From Sphingobacterium sp. UBA4616 (GTDB taxonomy: Bacteria > Bacteroidota > Bacteroidia > Sphingobacteriales > Sphingobacteriaceae), in NCBI GenBank assembly GCA_002386525.1, contig DGIS01000008.1:62001-126000 (forward strand): a stretch of 64,000 nt of DNA, written 5' to 3'. Below are positions 33,302-43,223 of the stretch, piece after piece (position 1 is the first letter of the stretch; each line of letters opens with the position of its first letter). The notes under the pieces were generated by a model, which searched no databases, was not told where the DNA came from, and saw nothing but the letters and a program-made list of their open reading frames with translations. The position numbers and the translations under genes were made by a program.

Positions 33302-34298
33302 CTTTATCTCCGGCCAGATATATGGCGCTGCCTTTTTTGGCTTTTTGAACCGCATTGAAGCTTTCCTTTCCGATCGCTATCCAGTTTTTACCACCGTCAT
33401 TCGACAAGTCTGTGCCCGAAGTACCCGTGCTGATGAGTTGTTTTTTGGAGCGGTAAACAACAGCGGATTTAAATCCAGCGGGCGCTGTGTGTGGTGCAAA
33501 CCAAGTTTTACCACCATCTTTGGTCAGAAAGCTGTTTTTCTCCTTGTTTGTGTCGTCTTTGTAATCTCCGCCAACGACAATTCCAGTCGTTGATGAATAG
33601 AAAGCAATAGAAAAGGGGCCGGTGCTATTTTTTCCCTGCAGGATCGGGCAGCTGTAACGTACCCATGTATTTCCCTGGTCTTCGCTGCGATAGATATTGG
33701 AAACTGTTCCCCCAGTGGCAATCCAGTATGTTCCTGTGTTGTTGCAGTATATGGATGTCCCGCTAGCAGCAAAACCAGCTTCTCCACCAGTTATTGAAAA
33801 GGGCATATTTGCTGTGATATCTTTCCATGACTCTCCGAAATCGACACTTTTTAATAGCGGCATTTTACCTTGAATGGCATCGCCGAAAGCAATACCCACA
33901 CCTGCTGATGTAAATGCAATACCGTCATAAAATATTTCTGGTCGCTTGTCACTGAAAACCTCCTTCCAGCTTCGCCCGCCGTCGCGGGTACGTAAGATGA
34001 TGGCTGGTGAACCCGCAGAAATAACGATGGCTTCATTTTCATCAAACGCTTCAATATCCCTAAAATCTGTTTTTTCATAGCCAATTGGGTTGACCCACTG
34101 CCAGTTTTTTCCAGCATCGGTGCTGAGTCCAACGGTTCCATTGCTACCGCTCACCCATACGGTCTCATCATCGACCACACTAAGCCCTCTGTAGCTACTG
34201 TTGCGCTCCTGATTGACCAAACTAAGGTTTGCCTGTTGAGCAATTAGCGGTTTTAGCCAGAAGGCTTGAATAATAAAGACCAGAAATAAAGGTTTCAT
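33276..34298 (-). CDS. Secreted YCF48-like beta-propeller protein
   Basis: A 340-residue protein with a signal peptide ending LKPLIAQ and repeated BNR/YCF48-type blades: LSTDAGKNWQWV, LRTRDGGRSWKEVF, LKSVDFGESWKDI, YRSEDQGNTWVRY, LTKDGGKTWFA and LSNDGGKNWIAI. Six such repeats fit a six- or seven-bladed propeller. Bacteroidota proteins of this kind are often called oxidoreductase-like without evidence. It is the last gene of a three-gene operon after two related membrane proteins, with 10 bases between. It could scaffold or bind a ligand at the cell surface; function unknown. Confidence 0.85.
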   Translation of the reverse strand: MKPLFLVFIIQAFWLKPLIAQQANLSLVNQERNSSYRGLSVVDDETVWVSGSNGTVGLSTDAGKNWQWVNPIGYEKTDFRDIEAFDENEAIVISAGSPAIILRTRDGGRSWKEVFSDKRPEIFYDGIAFTSAGVGIAFGDAIQGKMPLLKSVDFGESWKDITANMPFSITGGEAGFAASGTSIYCNNTGTYWIATGGTVSNIYRSEDQGNTWVRYSCPILQGKNSTGPFSIAFYSSTTGIVVGGDYKDDTNKEKNSFLTKDGGKTWFAPHTAPAGFKSAVVYRSKKQLISTGTSGTDLSNDGGKNWIAIGKESFNAVQKAKKGSAIYLAGDKGKIAKLTL

Positions 34299-34308
34299 GC
34301 TTAAATAT

Positions 34309-34782
34309 TTATTTAAACAAATCTACTCGTCTTTTCGATACTTTCCTTTGTTTTTTTAAGATTGTTTTACGGAGCTGCAGAAAGCCAACGGTCATTTTTC
34401 GGCGTGATTTGAAATAAGGAATACTTAAAACGACCAATAAAGCAATGCAGGCTGATGTGCCCAGTGCGCCACCATACCCGGCAAAAAACTTGCTCGTGTG
34501 GAGCAGGATCGTCGTAAAGATAATGCCGGCAAGGGCCAAACCGAAATAGGTTGATAACTGGCTTTTGGATACCATGCCTATAAATGAGGCCCCAATAAAA
34601 ACCGGAGGAATATATTGAGCCAGATAAGGCGTGACAGTTTGCGGGAAAAAATGAAGAAAGCCGGCGACAAGCAATGTCAGCAATGCCGAGGAACGTACCG
34701 CACCTTGATTAAATTTGGTATTGACGTAGTAGGTGGCCGTGCTCGCGATAACACCAACTAGGTATAAAATGAATGTTTCCAT
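34309..34782 (-). CDS. Unknown membrane protein, paralogue of the adjacent upstream gene
   Basis: A 157-residue protein with about four membrane segments and a basic tail (IPYFKSRRKM onward, rich in Lys/Arg). The core VFIGASFIGM...YFGLALAGIIFTTI...SK...GYGGALGT at residues 61-109 matches residues about 121-168 of the neighbour. I do not recognise the family. It begins one base after the stop of the upstream gene, so the two are coupled. Shared Gly-rich GG-x-LGT and GA-x-F-x-GM motifs between helices suggest close helix packing or a membrane pore, which is speculation. Confidence 0.75.
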   Translation of the reverse strand: METFILYLVGVIASTATYYVNTKFNQGAVRSSALLTLLVAGFLHFFPQTVTPYLAQYIPPVFIGASFIGMVSKSQLSTYFGLALAGIIFTTILLHTSKFFAGYGGALGTSACIALLVVLSIPYFKSRRKMTVGFLQLRKTILKKQRKVSKRRVDLFK

Positions 34783-34783
34783 A

Positions 34784-35341
34784 TTACTTAAAAATGTACA
34801 ACAGTAGGTAGGTCAGCGAAACACCGAGAAAAGCCAATGTACCCAGCTTGCCACCGACCCCATTTAACAGGCTTTTCGATACAATCAGAAAGATCGCAGT
34901 AAAAATGCTGGCGGCTAGAACAAAGGAGAAGCCATGAGCGACCTGGGCATTGGACATGCCTACAAACGCACCGCAATAAATTGCCGCCGGAAGATGAGGG
35001 AGATACGTTGAATCTTTATTGATATTGGGTATGAAGGAGCCCAGTGTACCTGTGAGTGCAGCACCCAAGACCGGACCTAACCCAAATGTATGATTGAAAT
35101 AATAGGAAATAATCGCTCCGACAGGAACCCAAACGGCAATTCGGATGGACTCATATTCATGTTTATGATGATGAATCGGCGAACGAAGGTAACTGTATAA
35201 AATAAGTAAGGAGAGTAGACCTATAAAGGCCAGTATAAGATAAGAATTTCTATTTTCTACAAAGATGGCCAATAAAAAAAGGGCCTGAATGACAAATAAT
35301 AAGCAGATGCTTGCTGTCCTAAATCTGTGCCGGGCTTGCAT
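34784..35341 (-). CDS. Unknown membrane protein, first of a tandem related pair
   Basis: A 185-residue protein with two N-terminal membrane segments (residues about 10-52), a His-rich cytosolic or periplasmic turn (SPIHHHKHEYES), and then a region related to the next gene: FGLGPVLGAALTGTL, IYCGAFVGMSNAQ, FVLAASIFTAIFLIVSK and GVGGKLGT. It appears to be the longer paralogue, with an extra helical pair in front. The family is unknown to me. It heads a three-gene operon with the shorter paralogue and the YCF48-like protein. Confidence 0.75.
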   Translation of the reverse strand: MQARHRFRTASICLLFVIQALFLLAIFVENRNSYLILAFIGLLSLLILYSYLRSPIHHHKHEYESIRIAVWVPVGAIISYYFNHTFGLGPVLGAALTGTLGSFIPNINKDSTYLPHLPAAIYCGAFVGMSNAQVAHGFSFVLAASIFTAIFLIVSKSLLNGVGGKLGTLAFLGVSLTYLLLYIFK

Positions 35342-35368
35342 TTAAAAAAATTTAGGCAAAGTTAGGGA

Positions 35369-36391
35369 TTATTTGTCTATTCTATGGGTAGATTTTCTTT
35401 TTATCAATACAGGATCAAGAACAATTTGCTCGATCGTGTCATAAGGACTTTTTTGTTTGACCATTTTCAAAAATAACTTTGCACATTCTTCGCCCATTTT
35501 GTTGGCCTGTTGGTCTATACTGGACAGTGTGGGGGTAATGAAGGAGGAAAAGGTTTGGTTTGCAAAACCGATAACACCCGTTGCTGGGATATCAATATGG
35601 GCAGCTTTTAAGGCTTGGATAATCCCTACAGCTGTAAAGTCATCGCCTCCAATGAAGGCATCCGGTTGGATGGCAGATTGTAGAATCTGTTCCGTGCCTT
35701 TAATACCGGCTTCAATAGATAAGTCGCCGCGGATAATAAAATCTTCGCGCGGTGAAATCTGCGCATCCTTTAACGCGGCTTCGAAACCGAGGAACCGATC
35801 CTGGAAAATTGCGATCTCTTTGTCTGTTGTAATAAATGCTATGTTTTTGTATCCCTCTTCGAGTAGATGCTGTGTTGCAAGATAACCCGCTTTATAATCG
35901 TCGAGTTTTACCACGGGTGCAGGAATATTTTTGTGGGTACGGTCAAAGATAACAAGGCATTTGCGCTGATTGATCACTTCTTGAAAGTGCTGTGTTTCTT
36001 GAGTTTCCAGAGACAAAGACGCAATGATACCAGCTACTTGCGCTTCCAGTAAAGTTTTTACGCCATTGACCTCGTCGGCAAACGATTCATTCGATTGATA
36101 GAGCAATAAACTATAGTTGTGTTTCTTTAATTCTTTTTCAATGCTGTGTACGGCTTCCGCAAAAAAATGAATTTGCATGGTTGGTACAATGACACCGATG
36201 GTATTGGACTTGCCCGAAGAAAGAGATGAGGCCAGCTTATTGACACTATAATTTAATTCCTTTGCCTTTTCCAGCACTATTTTTCGTGTGGACTCACTGA
36301 TCGTAGGCACATTGTTCAATGCACGGGATACAGTAGAGACTGTTACTCCTAGCTCACGGGCGATATCGTAAATGGTTGTTTTTTTATTCAC
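35369..36391 (-). CDS. LacI-family transcriptional repressor of the xylose operon
   Basis: A 340-residue LacI/GalR repressor: helix-turn-helix TIYDIARELGVTVSTVSRALN, hinge region ELNYSVNKLASSLSSG, then a periplasmic-binding-protein-like core (TIGVIVPTMQIHFF, GYLATQHLLEEGYKNIAFI, PDAFIGGDDFTAVGI). The start codon is GTG. It is divergent from xylulokinase and a perfect palindrome typical of its class sits on that promoter. Control by xylose or a related inducer is inferred. The DNA-recognition helix is ordinary, which agrees with the palindromic site found. Confidence 0.93.
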   Translation of the reverse strand: MNKKTTIYDIARELGVTVSTVSRALNNVPTISESTRKIVLEKAKELNYSVNKLASSLSSGKSNTIGVIVPTMQIHFFAEAVHSIEKELKKHNYSLLLYQSNESFADEVNGVKTLLEAQVAGIIASLSLETQETQHFQEVINQRKCLVIFDRTHKNIPAPVVKLDDYKAGYLATQHLLEEGYKNIAFITTDKEIAIFQDRFLGFEAALKDAQISPREDFIIRGDLSIEAGIKGTEQILQSAIQPDAFIGGDDFTAVGIIQALKAAHIDIPATGVIGFANQTFSSFITPTLSSIDQQANKMGEECAKLFLKMVKQKSPYDTIEQIVLDPVLIKRKSTHRIDK

Positions 36392-36420
36392 GCTCCAAAG
36401 TAAATAATTTTATTTAATAT

Positions 36421-36451
36421 TTTGAATATTCAGAAACATGTCCTACTTTTA
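36421..36451 (+). promoter_or_regulatory. Promoter of the xylose operon
   Basis: TTTG at 36421-36424, 19 bases, TACTTTTA at 36444-36451 (seven of eight). The leader to the ATG at 36513 would be about 55 bases. Confidence 0.75.
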
Positions 36452-36465
36452 TGCAACCGGTTGCA
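36452..36465 (+). promoter_or_regulatory. LacI-type operator TGCAACCGGTTGCA
   Basis: A perfect 14-base palindrome with the central CG typical of LacI/GalR operators, starting right after the -7 box and covering the predicted transcription start, so binding should repress. The divergent repressor gene starts 60 bases away. Confidence 0.85.
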
Positions 36466-36512
36466 AGATAGGGGCCGCCGTTGTTTTTTATAACCAATTA
36501 GAATTAATTACC

Positions 36513-37997
36513 ATGTATTTGTTAGGTATAGATGTAGGTACTTCTTCTGTGAAAGTTTCAATTGTTGAAGCTTCTTCGCAACGCAAGGTGTGCTCGGTGC
36601 AATATCCCGATGTAGAAGCTCCAATAATTACTGTAGGACCCAATTGGGCTGAACAAAATCCGCTCGACTGGTGGGATTATTTTAAACAGGCTTTATTGAA
36701 AGCCAATGCGCTGGGACTTTACGATCCTAAAGCAATTTCGGCCATTGGAATTGCTTACCAGATGCACGGATTGGTTGTCGTTGATAAGGAGCAGCAGGTG
36801 CTACGCAATGCAATTATCTGGTGCGACAGCAGGGCTGTTGAATTGGGTAATATCGCTTTTGAAGAAATCGGACGGTCTTTTAATTTAAGCCATCATTTGA
36901 ATTCTCCAGGTAATTTTACGGCGTCTAAGTTGGCCTGGGTCAAAGCAAATGAGCCTGCGGTTTATGAAAAGATAGACAAGATTATGTTGCCGGGAGATTT
37001 TATAGCGATGAAGCTGTCGGGACAAGTGACAACCTCCATATCCGCGCTTTCGGAAGGTATATTCTGGGATTTTAAAGATAATGCGTTGTCGCGCACAATA
37101 ATGGACTATTATGGTTTTGATGATCATCTTATTCCAGAGATCTTACCTGTCTTTTCAACACATGGTCAGATTAAAGCTACTGTGGCCGAGGAACTCGGAC
37201 TGTCTGCTGCTGTGACCATCAATTATAAAGCCGGTGATCAACCTAATAATGCACTTTCACTCAATGTCCTACAGCCTGGAGAAGTTGCTGCGACCGCAGG
37301 CACTTCCGGTGTGATCTATGGGGTCAGCGACCAGCTAATCGCTGACCGCGAATCACGCGTAAATACATTTGCGCACGTGAATTATGGCGAGGACGATATC
37401 CGAACAGGGGTATTGCTCTGTATCAACGGAACAGGTATTATGAACAGTTGGGGCAGAAAGATGCTAGGAAGTGATCTATCGTATGAACAGATCAATGCGA
37501 TGGCCGGAGCTTCACCTATCGGCAGCAAAGGACTACAGGTTATCCCATTTGGCAATGGTGCCGAACGCATGCTCAATAACCAAACCGTTGGCGCTTCAAT
37601 TTCAGCGATAGACCTGAACAGACATGAGACCAGCGATATCTTGCGCGCTATACAAGAAGGAATTGCCTACGCCTTTCGCTACGGCCTTGATATCATGCGC
37701 GAGAACAATTTGTATCCAAATATGATTCGTGCAGGTTATGCCAATTTGTTTTTGAGCTCTGTTTTCAGAGAGTCATTTGTGGGGGCCACAAACGTTCCTG
37801 TAGAGATTTTCAATCACGATGGAAGTATAGGAGCCGCCCTCGGAGCAGGAATAGGAAGTGGGTATTATGCAGATTTTAAAGAAGCCTTTCGCTCTTTGAA
37901 GCCTGTATATACCGTGGAACCGCAGTTTGTAGCGCAATATGAAGAGCATTATCAACAATGGAAAGAATTATTAAACAAACAAATAAATAGCAATTAA
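36513..37997 (+). CDS. xylB: Xylulokinase
   Basis: A 494-residue FGGY-family sugar kinase. The N-terminal phosphate loop is [14 protein letters not shown], followed by [22 protein letters not shown], and in the C-terminal domain [27 protein letters not shown]. Family knowledge: phosphorylates D-xylulose to xylulose 5-phosphate in the cytoplasm. I start at the ATG at 36513, since the longer frame from 36438 would overlap the promoter and operator. Xylose isomerase follows after one base, so the operon works as xylB-xylA-transporter. Confidence 0.95.
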   Translation: MYLLGIDVGTSSVKVSIVEASSQRKVCSVQYPDVEAPIITVGPNWAEQNPLDWWDYFKQALLKANALGLYDPKAISAIGIAYQMHGLVVVDKEQQVLRNAIIWCDSRAVELGNIAFEEIGRSFNLSHHLNSPGNFTASKLAWVKANEPAVYEKIDKIMLPGDFIAMKLSGQVTTSISALSEGIFWDFKDNALSRTIMDYYGFDDHLIPEILPVFSTHGQIKATVAEELGLSAAVTINYKAGDQPNNALSLNVLQPGEVAATAGTSGVIYGVSDQLIADRESRVNTFAHVNYGEDDIRTGVLLCINGTGIMNSWGRKMLGSDLSYEQINAMAGASPIGSKGLQVIPFGNGAERMLNNQTVGASISAIDLNRHETSDILRAIQEGIAYAFRYGLDIMRENNLYPNMIRAGYANLFLSSVFRESFVGATNVPVEIFNHDGSIGAALGAGIGSGYYADFKEAFRSLKPVYTVEPQFVAQYEEHYQQWKELLNKQINSN

Positions 37998-37998
37998 G

Positions 37999-39327
37999 AT
38001 GAATGTTATCAAAGGGAAAAAAGAATTTTTCAAAGGCGTAGGCCAAATTCAATTCGAAGGGAAAGACAGCACAAATCCATTGGCTTTCCGTTATTACAAC
38101 CCTAAGCAACTTGTTGGGGGAAAGACGATGGAAGAGTATTTTAAATTTGCCTGTTCGTACTGGCATTCGTTCAACGGTAATGGATCTGATCCATTTGGCG
38201 GACCGACACATCAATTTCCATGGGATGAAAGCAGCGACGTAATTACCAGAGCAAAAGATAAAATGGATGCGGCATTCGAATTTATCAGTAAAATTAATAT
38301 ACCTTATTACTGCTTCCACGACGTTGATTTAGTGGATTATTCGGATAATGTGGTTGAAAATGAAAAACGCCTGTCCACTATTGTTGATTATGCAAAGGAG
38401 AAACAACAGGAAAGCGGTATCAAATTGCTTTGGGGAACAGCCAACCTTTTTAGCCATAAGCGCTATATGAATGGGGCGGCGACTAATCCTGATTTTCATG
38501 TTCTAGCACATGGTGGCGCTCAGGTTAAGGCAGCATTGGATGCAACAATTGCCCTCGGCGGTGAAAACTATGTGTTCTGGGGCGGAAGAGAGGGCTATAT
38601 GAGTCTTTTAAATACCAATATGAAACGCGAGCAGGAGCACCTTGCACAATTTTTGCATATGGCCAAAGATTATGCCCGCAAAAACGGCTTTAAAGGAACT
38701 TTCTTTATCGAACCCAAACCGTGTGAACCGACAAAACATCAGTACGATTACGATGCGGCTACCGTACTTGGCTTCTTGCGTCAGTATAATCTTTTGGACG
38801 ATTTTAAATTAAATTTAGAAGTCAACCACGCGACATTGGCCGGACATACCTTTCAGCATGAGTTGCAGGTCGCAGTAGATGCGGGCAAATTGGGGTCCAT
38901 TGATGCCAACCGTGGCGATTATCAAAACGGGTGGGATACAGATCAATTTCCAAACGATATCAATGAATTGACCGAAGCGATGTTGATTATTTTAGAGGGT
39001 GGCGGACTCCAAGGTGGAGGTGTGAATTTTGATGCCAAGATACGCCGCAACTCGACAGATCCTGAAGATTTGTTTTATGCTCATATCGGTGGGATGGATA
39101 TTTTTGCCCGCGCATTGCTTACAGCAGATCGTATCCTGCAAGACTCGGAATACAAAAAAATACGGGCAGAGCGTTATGCCTCTTTTGATACCGGCCATGG
39201 CGCATCATTTGAAGGACAGGCATTGACATTGGAGAACTTAAGAGATTTAGCCGTAGAATTGGGAGAACCAAAAACGATTAGTGGTAAGCAGGAGTATTTA
39301 GAAAATTTGATCAACAGATATATATAG
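37999..39327 (+). CDS. xylA: Xylose isomerase
   Basis: A 442-residue class II xylose isomerase. Diagnostic segments are [11 protein letters not shown] (catalytic His and Asp), [30 protein letters not shown] and [14 protein letters not shown] with metal-binding Glu, Asp and His residues. Family knowledge: Mg/Mn-dependent conversion of D-xylose to D-xylulose. It starts one base after the xylB stop and is followed after 51 bases by the transporter gene. Length and motifs are normal, so it should be active. Confidence 0.97.
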   Translation: MNVIKGKKEFFKGVGQIQFEGKDSTNPLAFRYYNPKQLVGGKTMEEYFKFACSYWHSFNGNGSDPFGGPTHQFPWDESSDVITRAKDKMDAAFEFISKINIPYYCFHDVDLVDYSDNVVENEKRLSTIVDYAKEKQQESGIKLLWGTANLFSHKRYMNGAATNPDFHVLAHGGAQVKAALDATIALGGENYVFWGGREGYMSLLNTNMKREQEHLAQFLHMAKDYARKNGFKGTFFIEPKPCEPTKHQYDYDAATVLGFLRQYNLLDDFKLNLEVNHATLAGHTFQHELQVAVDAGKLGSIDANRGDYQNGWDTDQFPNDINELTEAMLIILEGGGLQGGGVNFDAKIRRNSTDPEDLFYAHIGGMDIFARALLTADRILQDSEYKKIRAERYASFDTGHGASFEGQALTLENLRDLAVELGEPKTISGKQEYLENLINRYI

Positions 39328-39378
39328 TTCTAAAAATATTTCTATATTAGGCGATCGAATTAAACCAATTACCATTAC

Positions 39379-41055
39379 ATGAATAATTATTTAAGCACAA
39401 AAGATTACATCGTTTTCCTGATCTACTTTGTCATTGTAGCCGGTTACGGATTATGGGTGTATTATCGCAAGAAATCTGAATCTGTAGGATCTAAAGATTA
39501 TTTTCTGGCTGAGGGGTCATTGACCTGGTGGGCTATTGGAGCATCACTGATTGCATCCAATATATCTGCCGAGCAATTTATCGGTATGAGCGGTTCCGGA
39601 TTTAAGATGGGATTGGCTATTGCGACGTATGAGTGGATGGCTGCCATCACGCTGATTGTTGTTGCCGTATTTTTTATACCGGTATATCTAAAGAACAAAA
39701 TTTTTACGATGCCACAGTTTCTCCATAAACGTTATAATGGAACTGTTGCGATGATTATGGCCGTCTTCTGGTTACTGTTGTATGTGGTCGTCAATTTGAC
39801 TTCTATCCTTTATTTGGGAGCAATTGCAGTAAGCAGTATCTCGGGTATCAGTCTTGAAGCGTGTATGTATGCCATAGCAATTTTTGCGGTTATCATTACC
39901 TTAGGTGGTATGAAGGTGATTGGCTACACGGATATTATTCAAGTTTTCTTTTTGGTATTGGGAGGTTTGGCGACGACTTATCTCGCCTTGAACCTTGTTT
40001 CGGAACATTATGGCGGATCAGGCGTATTGGAAGGTTATCACCTGATGACCGAAAAGGCTTCTGACCACTTCCATATGATTCTTGATCGTAAAAATGAAAA
40101 TTATCTCGATTTGCCGGGTTTAACCGTCTTAATCGGAGGGATGTGGATCGTTAATCTCAATTACTGGGGATGTAATCAATACATTACGCAGCGCGCGTTG
40201 GGGGCAGATCTTAAAACTGCCCGAAACGGAATTCTGTTTGCAGCATTTTTAAAGTTATTGATGCCTATTATTGTTGTATTGCCGGGTATTGCAGCCTACG
40301 TAATGTGGAAAGATGGCTTGTTTCAAAATGAAATGATGCAACATGGAGAGGTCAATCCGGATCATGCGTATCCTGTTTTGTTGAATTTGTTGCCTGCCGG
40401 TCTGAAAGGACTGTCTTTCGCTGCATTGACAGCTGCGGTGGTCGCTTCTTTGGCAGGTAAGGCAAACAGTATTGCAACAATCTTCTCCCTGGATATTTAT
40501 AAGAAAGTATTCAATACCGAAGCATCTGATAAGAAATTGGTCAATATTGGTAAATTAACTGTCGTTGTTGCCATGATTTTGGGTGTGCTGATTGCCCCGC
40601 ATCTGGGGATAGATAAAAAAGGTGGATTTCAATACATTCAAGAGTACACGGGGTTTGTCTCTCCAGGGATTTTCGCTATGTTCATCTTGGGATTCTTTTG
40701 GAAAAAAGCGACTTCCAATGCCGCTTTATTCGCGACAATTGGTGGATTTATTTTTTCCATTATCTTCAAGAAATTGCCGGATTGGGTCGACCTTTCTTTC
40801 TTGTCATCGACAGGTTTCTCCGTTCCGAATCCGACAACAGGAATTTACGAGATTCCATTTTTGGATCGTATGGGATTTGTCTTCATTATCTGTATTATCG
40901 GTATGATTCTTATTAGTATCATCGACAATAAGCGTGGTGTAGTACCCGCTGGATTGGAGATTGATACCACCATGTTTAAACCGCACAGAGCGTTCTTGGT
41001 CATCGCATTGATTGTAGCCTTATTAGTTACAGCATTGTATTCCATTTATTGGTAA
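39379..41055 (+). CDS. Sodium/solute symporter (SSS), probable D-xylose transporter
   Basis: A 558-residue transporter with about 14 helices. The head DYFLAEGSLTWWAIGASLIASNISAEQFIGMSGSG is typical of SGLT-like sugar symporters, and NYWGCNQYITQRALGA and ALTAAVVASLAGKANSIATIFSLDIYKK follow. Family knowledge: sodium-driven sugar uptake. Its place after xylA makes D-xylose the likely substrate, although galactose or glucose symporters look similar. A terminator follows, closing the operon. Confidence 0.93.
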   Translation: MNNYLSTKDYIVFLIYFVIVAGYGLWVYYRKKSESVGSKDYFLAEGSLTWWAIGASLIASNISAEQFIGMSGSGFKMGLAIATYEWMAAITLIVVAVFFIPVYLKNKIFTMPQFLHKRYNGTVAMIMAVFWLLLYVVVNLTSILYLGAIAVSSISGISLEACMYAIAIFAVIITLGGMKVIGYTDIIQVFFLVLGGLATTYLALNLVSEHYGGSGVLEGYHLMTEKASDHFHMILDRKNENYLDLPGLTVLIGGMWIVNLNYWGCNQYITQRALGADLKTARNGILFAAFLKLLMPIIVVLPGIAAYVMWKDGLFQNEMMQHGEVNPDHAYPVLLNLLPAGLKGLSFAALTAAVVASLAGKANSIATIFSLDIYKKVFNTEASDKKLVNIGKLTVVVAMILGVLIAPHLGIDKKGGFQYIQEYTGFVSPGIFAMFILGFFWKKATSNAALFATIGGFIFSIIFKKLPDWVDLSFLSSTGFSVPNPTTGIYEIPFLDRMGFVFIICIIGMILISIIDNKRGVVPAGLEIDTTMFKPHRAFLVIALIVALLVTALYSIYW

Positions 41056-41078
41056 ACCAATAGAAATTAAGATAGTTA

Positions 41079-41116
41079 AAACTCCTGTCATCCTCGGTTG
41101 GCAGGAGTTTTTTGTT
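41079..41116 (+). terminator. Terminator of the xylose operon
   Basis: AACTCCTG with CAGGAGTT around a long loop, followed by a T run. Confidence 0.75.
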
Positions 41117-41177
41117 TGTCCTAAAAATCCCTATCTTGCTTTTACTAAAAACGCTTGCTTAACGAAAGATTGCTGCT

Positions 41178-43133
41178 ATGAAAAGAAGATACCCTGCGCT
41201 GATGATGATGTTTATCGGACTGTTGACTGCCGGTACGCCAATGCTGAGTTCTGCCCAGCGTACGCAAAAACCACCGTTACATGGTAAGCATTGGATGGCG
41301 ATTACCGGAAAACCCTTAGCAGCAACGGCAGGGGCTCAACTTTTTCAACAGGGCGGAAATGCGGTAGATGCTGCTTGCGCGATGCTTGCAGCTACCTGTA
41401 CGATGTGGGATGTGCTGAGCTGGGGAGGTGAAACACAAGCCTTAATTTATCATCCAAAATTGAAGAAGGTCATTGCCATAAATGCATTGGGAGTAGCGCC
41501 TACTGGAGCAACAGTCAATTTTTTTAGATCAAAGGGCTATGAATTTCCTCCCGAATACGGTCCACTTGCCGCTGTTACACCAGGCACACCAGGTGGATTG
41601 TGTTATATGTTGGCGCAATATGGGACCAAAAGCTTAGCGGAAGTACTCGCGCCAGCTCTTGAAATGGCTGCAGGATATCCTATTGATGCACAAACGGCAA
41701 CAAGTATCGAGCGAGGCAAGGAACGCATAAAGGAATGGCCTTACAGTAAAAAGGTGTTTTTAGTACATGAAGGTAAATCGTGGGAGGCCCCCGAAGCGGG
41801 GGAGGTTTTTGTGCAACAGGATCTTCTTCACACCCTGTCTAAATTGGTCGAAGCGGAAAAGAACGCTATAGCGGCTGGCAAAGACCGAAAAGCGGCTATT
41901 ATGGCTGCCTATGATCGTTTTTACACTGGCGATATCGCGGACGAATTTGTTCGTGGTAGCCAAGAGCAAGGGGGCTTAATTACAAAGGCAGACTTGGCCA
42001 GCTGGAAACCTATCGAGGAGGAACCGCTGCACGTTAATTATAAAGGTGTTGACGTCTATAAATTGCAGGAATGGACCCAGGGGCCAGCGATGCTGCAGAG
42101 TCTACAAATGTTGAAAAACTTTGACTTGACGGCTATGGGCTATAATTCTGCTTCCTATATTCATACACTCTATCAGGTGATGAACTTGGCTTTTGCAGAT
42201 CGGGATTTTTATTATGGTGATCCCTATGGCAAACCAAAGACACCTATTCAAGGTCTTTTGCATGAGTCCTATGCGAAGGCGAGGGCCGCAACAATTGATT
42301 CTGCCCGAAATAACCCCAATGTGCTACCTGGAGATCCGTATCCGTATGTCGGTAAAAAGAACCCCTATCTTCCGCTGCTGCAGCAACGTCGGCAGCAGTT
42401 TGAACCAAACACCGAACTGAAAAATGATTTTGTCCCTAAACATGACGCACGCTCAAGTTCTTATGTGAAGGACTTGTCGGCGGCGGCGCTTGTGGCTTCC
42501 CTATCCGTTGATAGTGCCTATATGGACCGGCTATTAAGGGGAACCACCAGCGTTGAGGCAGCAGATGCGGAAGGCTGGGTTGTTTCAATTACGCCAAGTG
42601 GCGGCTGGTTACCGGCCTGTATCGCAGGCAACACTGGAGTGGGTATGAGTCAGCGTTTACAGAGTTTTGTTCTGGATTCACTGATTAACCCGTTCAACGT
42701 GGTCGAGCCCGGCAAAAGACCGCGTGTAACACTTAGCCCGTCAATGGCTTTAAAAAACGGCAAGCCCTTCCTTTCTTTTGCGGTACAGGGCGGCGATACA
42801 CAAGATCAAAACTTACTGCAGTTTTTCTTAAATATGGTCGAGTTTGGTATGACGCCCCAGCAGGCTAGCGAGGCGGCTAATATCAATAGTAATCAGCTTT
42901 GGCTGTCGCTGGGTGGAACCAAGACCGATGATCGGAAGCCACGCTCAGGTAGCCTGTTATTAGCGAAAGATACTGCGCCTGCTGTGATCGAACAATTAAA
43001 GCAAATGGGCTACAGCATTCAGCTAGGCGAGCGTACCAGCGGACCGATCAATGCTATTTATTTTGACGAACAACATCACACGCTTTGGGGCGGTAGTAGC
43101 AATAATGGAGAGGATTACGGCATCGGTTGGTAA
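41178..43133 (+). CDS. Gamma-glutamyltransferase family protein, exported
   Basis: A 651-residue protein with a signal peptide ending MLSSAQ. The large subunit begins LAATAGAQLFQQGGNAVDAACAMLAAT, which matches gamma-glutamyltranspeptidase. The autoprocessing Thr lies in RGTTSVEAADAEGW (Thr456 or 457), and GMSQRLQSF and PRVTLSPSMAL follow. Family knowledge: cleaves gamma-glutamyl bonds, for example of glutathione, in the periplasm. It is a little longer than classical GGTs. The TTS context differs from the usual TTH, so the processing site should be checked. The gene stands alone. Confidence 0.9.
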   Translation: MKRRYPALMMMFIGLLTAGTPMLSSAQRTQKPPLHGKHWMAITGKPLAATAGAQLFQQGGNAVDAACAMLAATCTMWDVLSWGGETQALIYHPKLKKVIAINALGVAPTGATVNFFRSKGYEFPPEYGPLAAVTPGTPGGLCYMLAQYGTKSLAEVLAPALEMAAGYPIDAQTATSIERGKERIKEWPYSKKVFLVHEGKSWEAPEAGEVFVQQDLLHTLSKLVEAEKNAIAAGKDRKAAIMAAYDRFYTGDIADEFVRGSQEQGGLITKADLASWKPIEEEPLHVNYKGVDVYKLQEWTQGPAMLQSLQMLKNFDLTAMGYNSASYIHTLYQVMNLAFADRDFYYGDPYGKPKTPIQGLLHESYAKARAATIDSARNNPNVLPGDPYPYVGKKNPYLPLLQQRRQQFEPNTELKNDFVPKHDARSSSYVKDLSAAALVASLSVDSAYMDRLLRGTTSVEAADAEGWVVSITPSGGWLPACIAGNTGVGMSQRLQSFVLDSLINPFNVVEPGKRPRVTLSPSMALKNGKPFLSFAVQGGDTQDQNLLQFFLNMVEFGMTPQQASEAANINSNQLWLSLGGTKTDDRKPRSGSLLLAKDTAPAVIEQLKQMGYSIQLGERTSGPINAIYFDEQHHTLWGGSSNNGEDYGIGW

Positions 43134-43223
43134 GCTGTGCTGTTGTTTAAAAGGCTAGCCTAAGGTTTTGTTATCTGCGCGGTATTTGTTATCTTACCTA
43201 CTGATCGAAAATTGATTTTTGTT

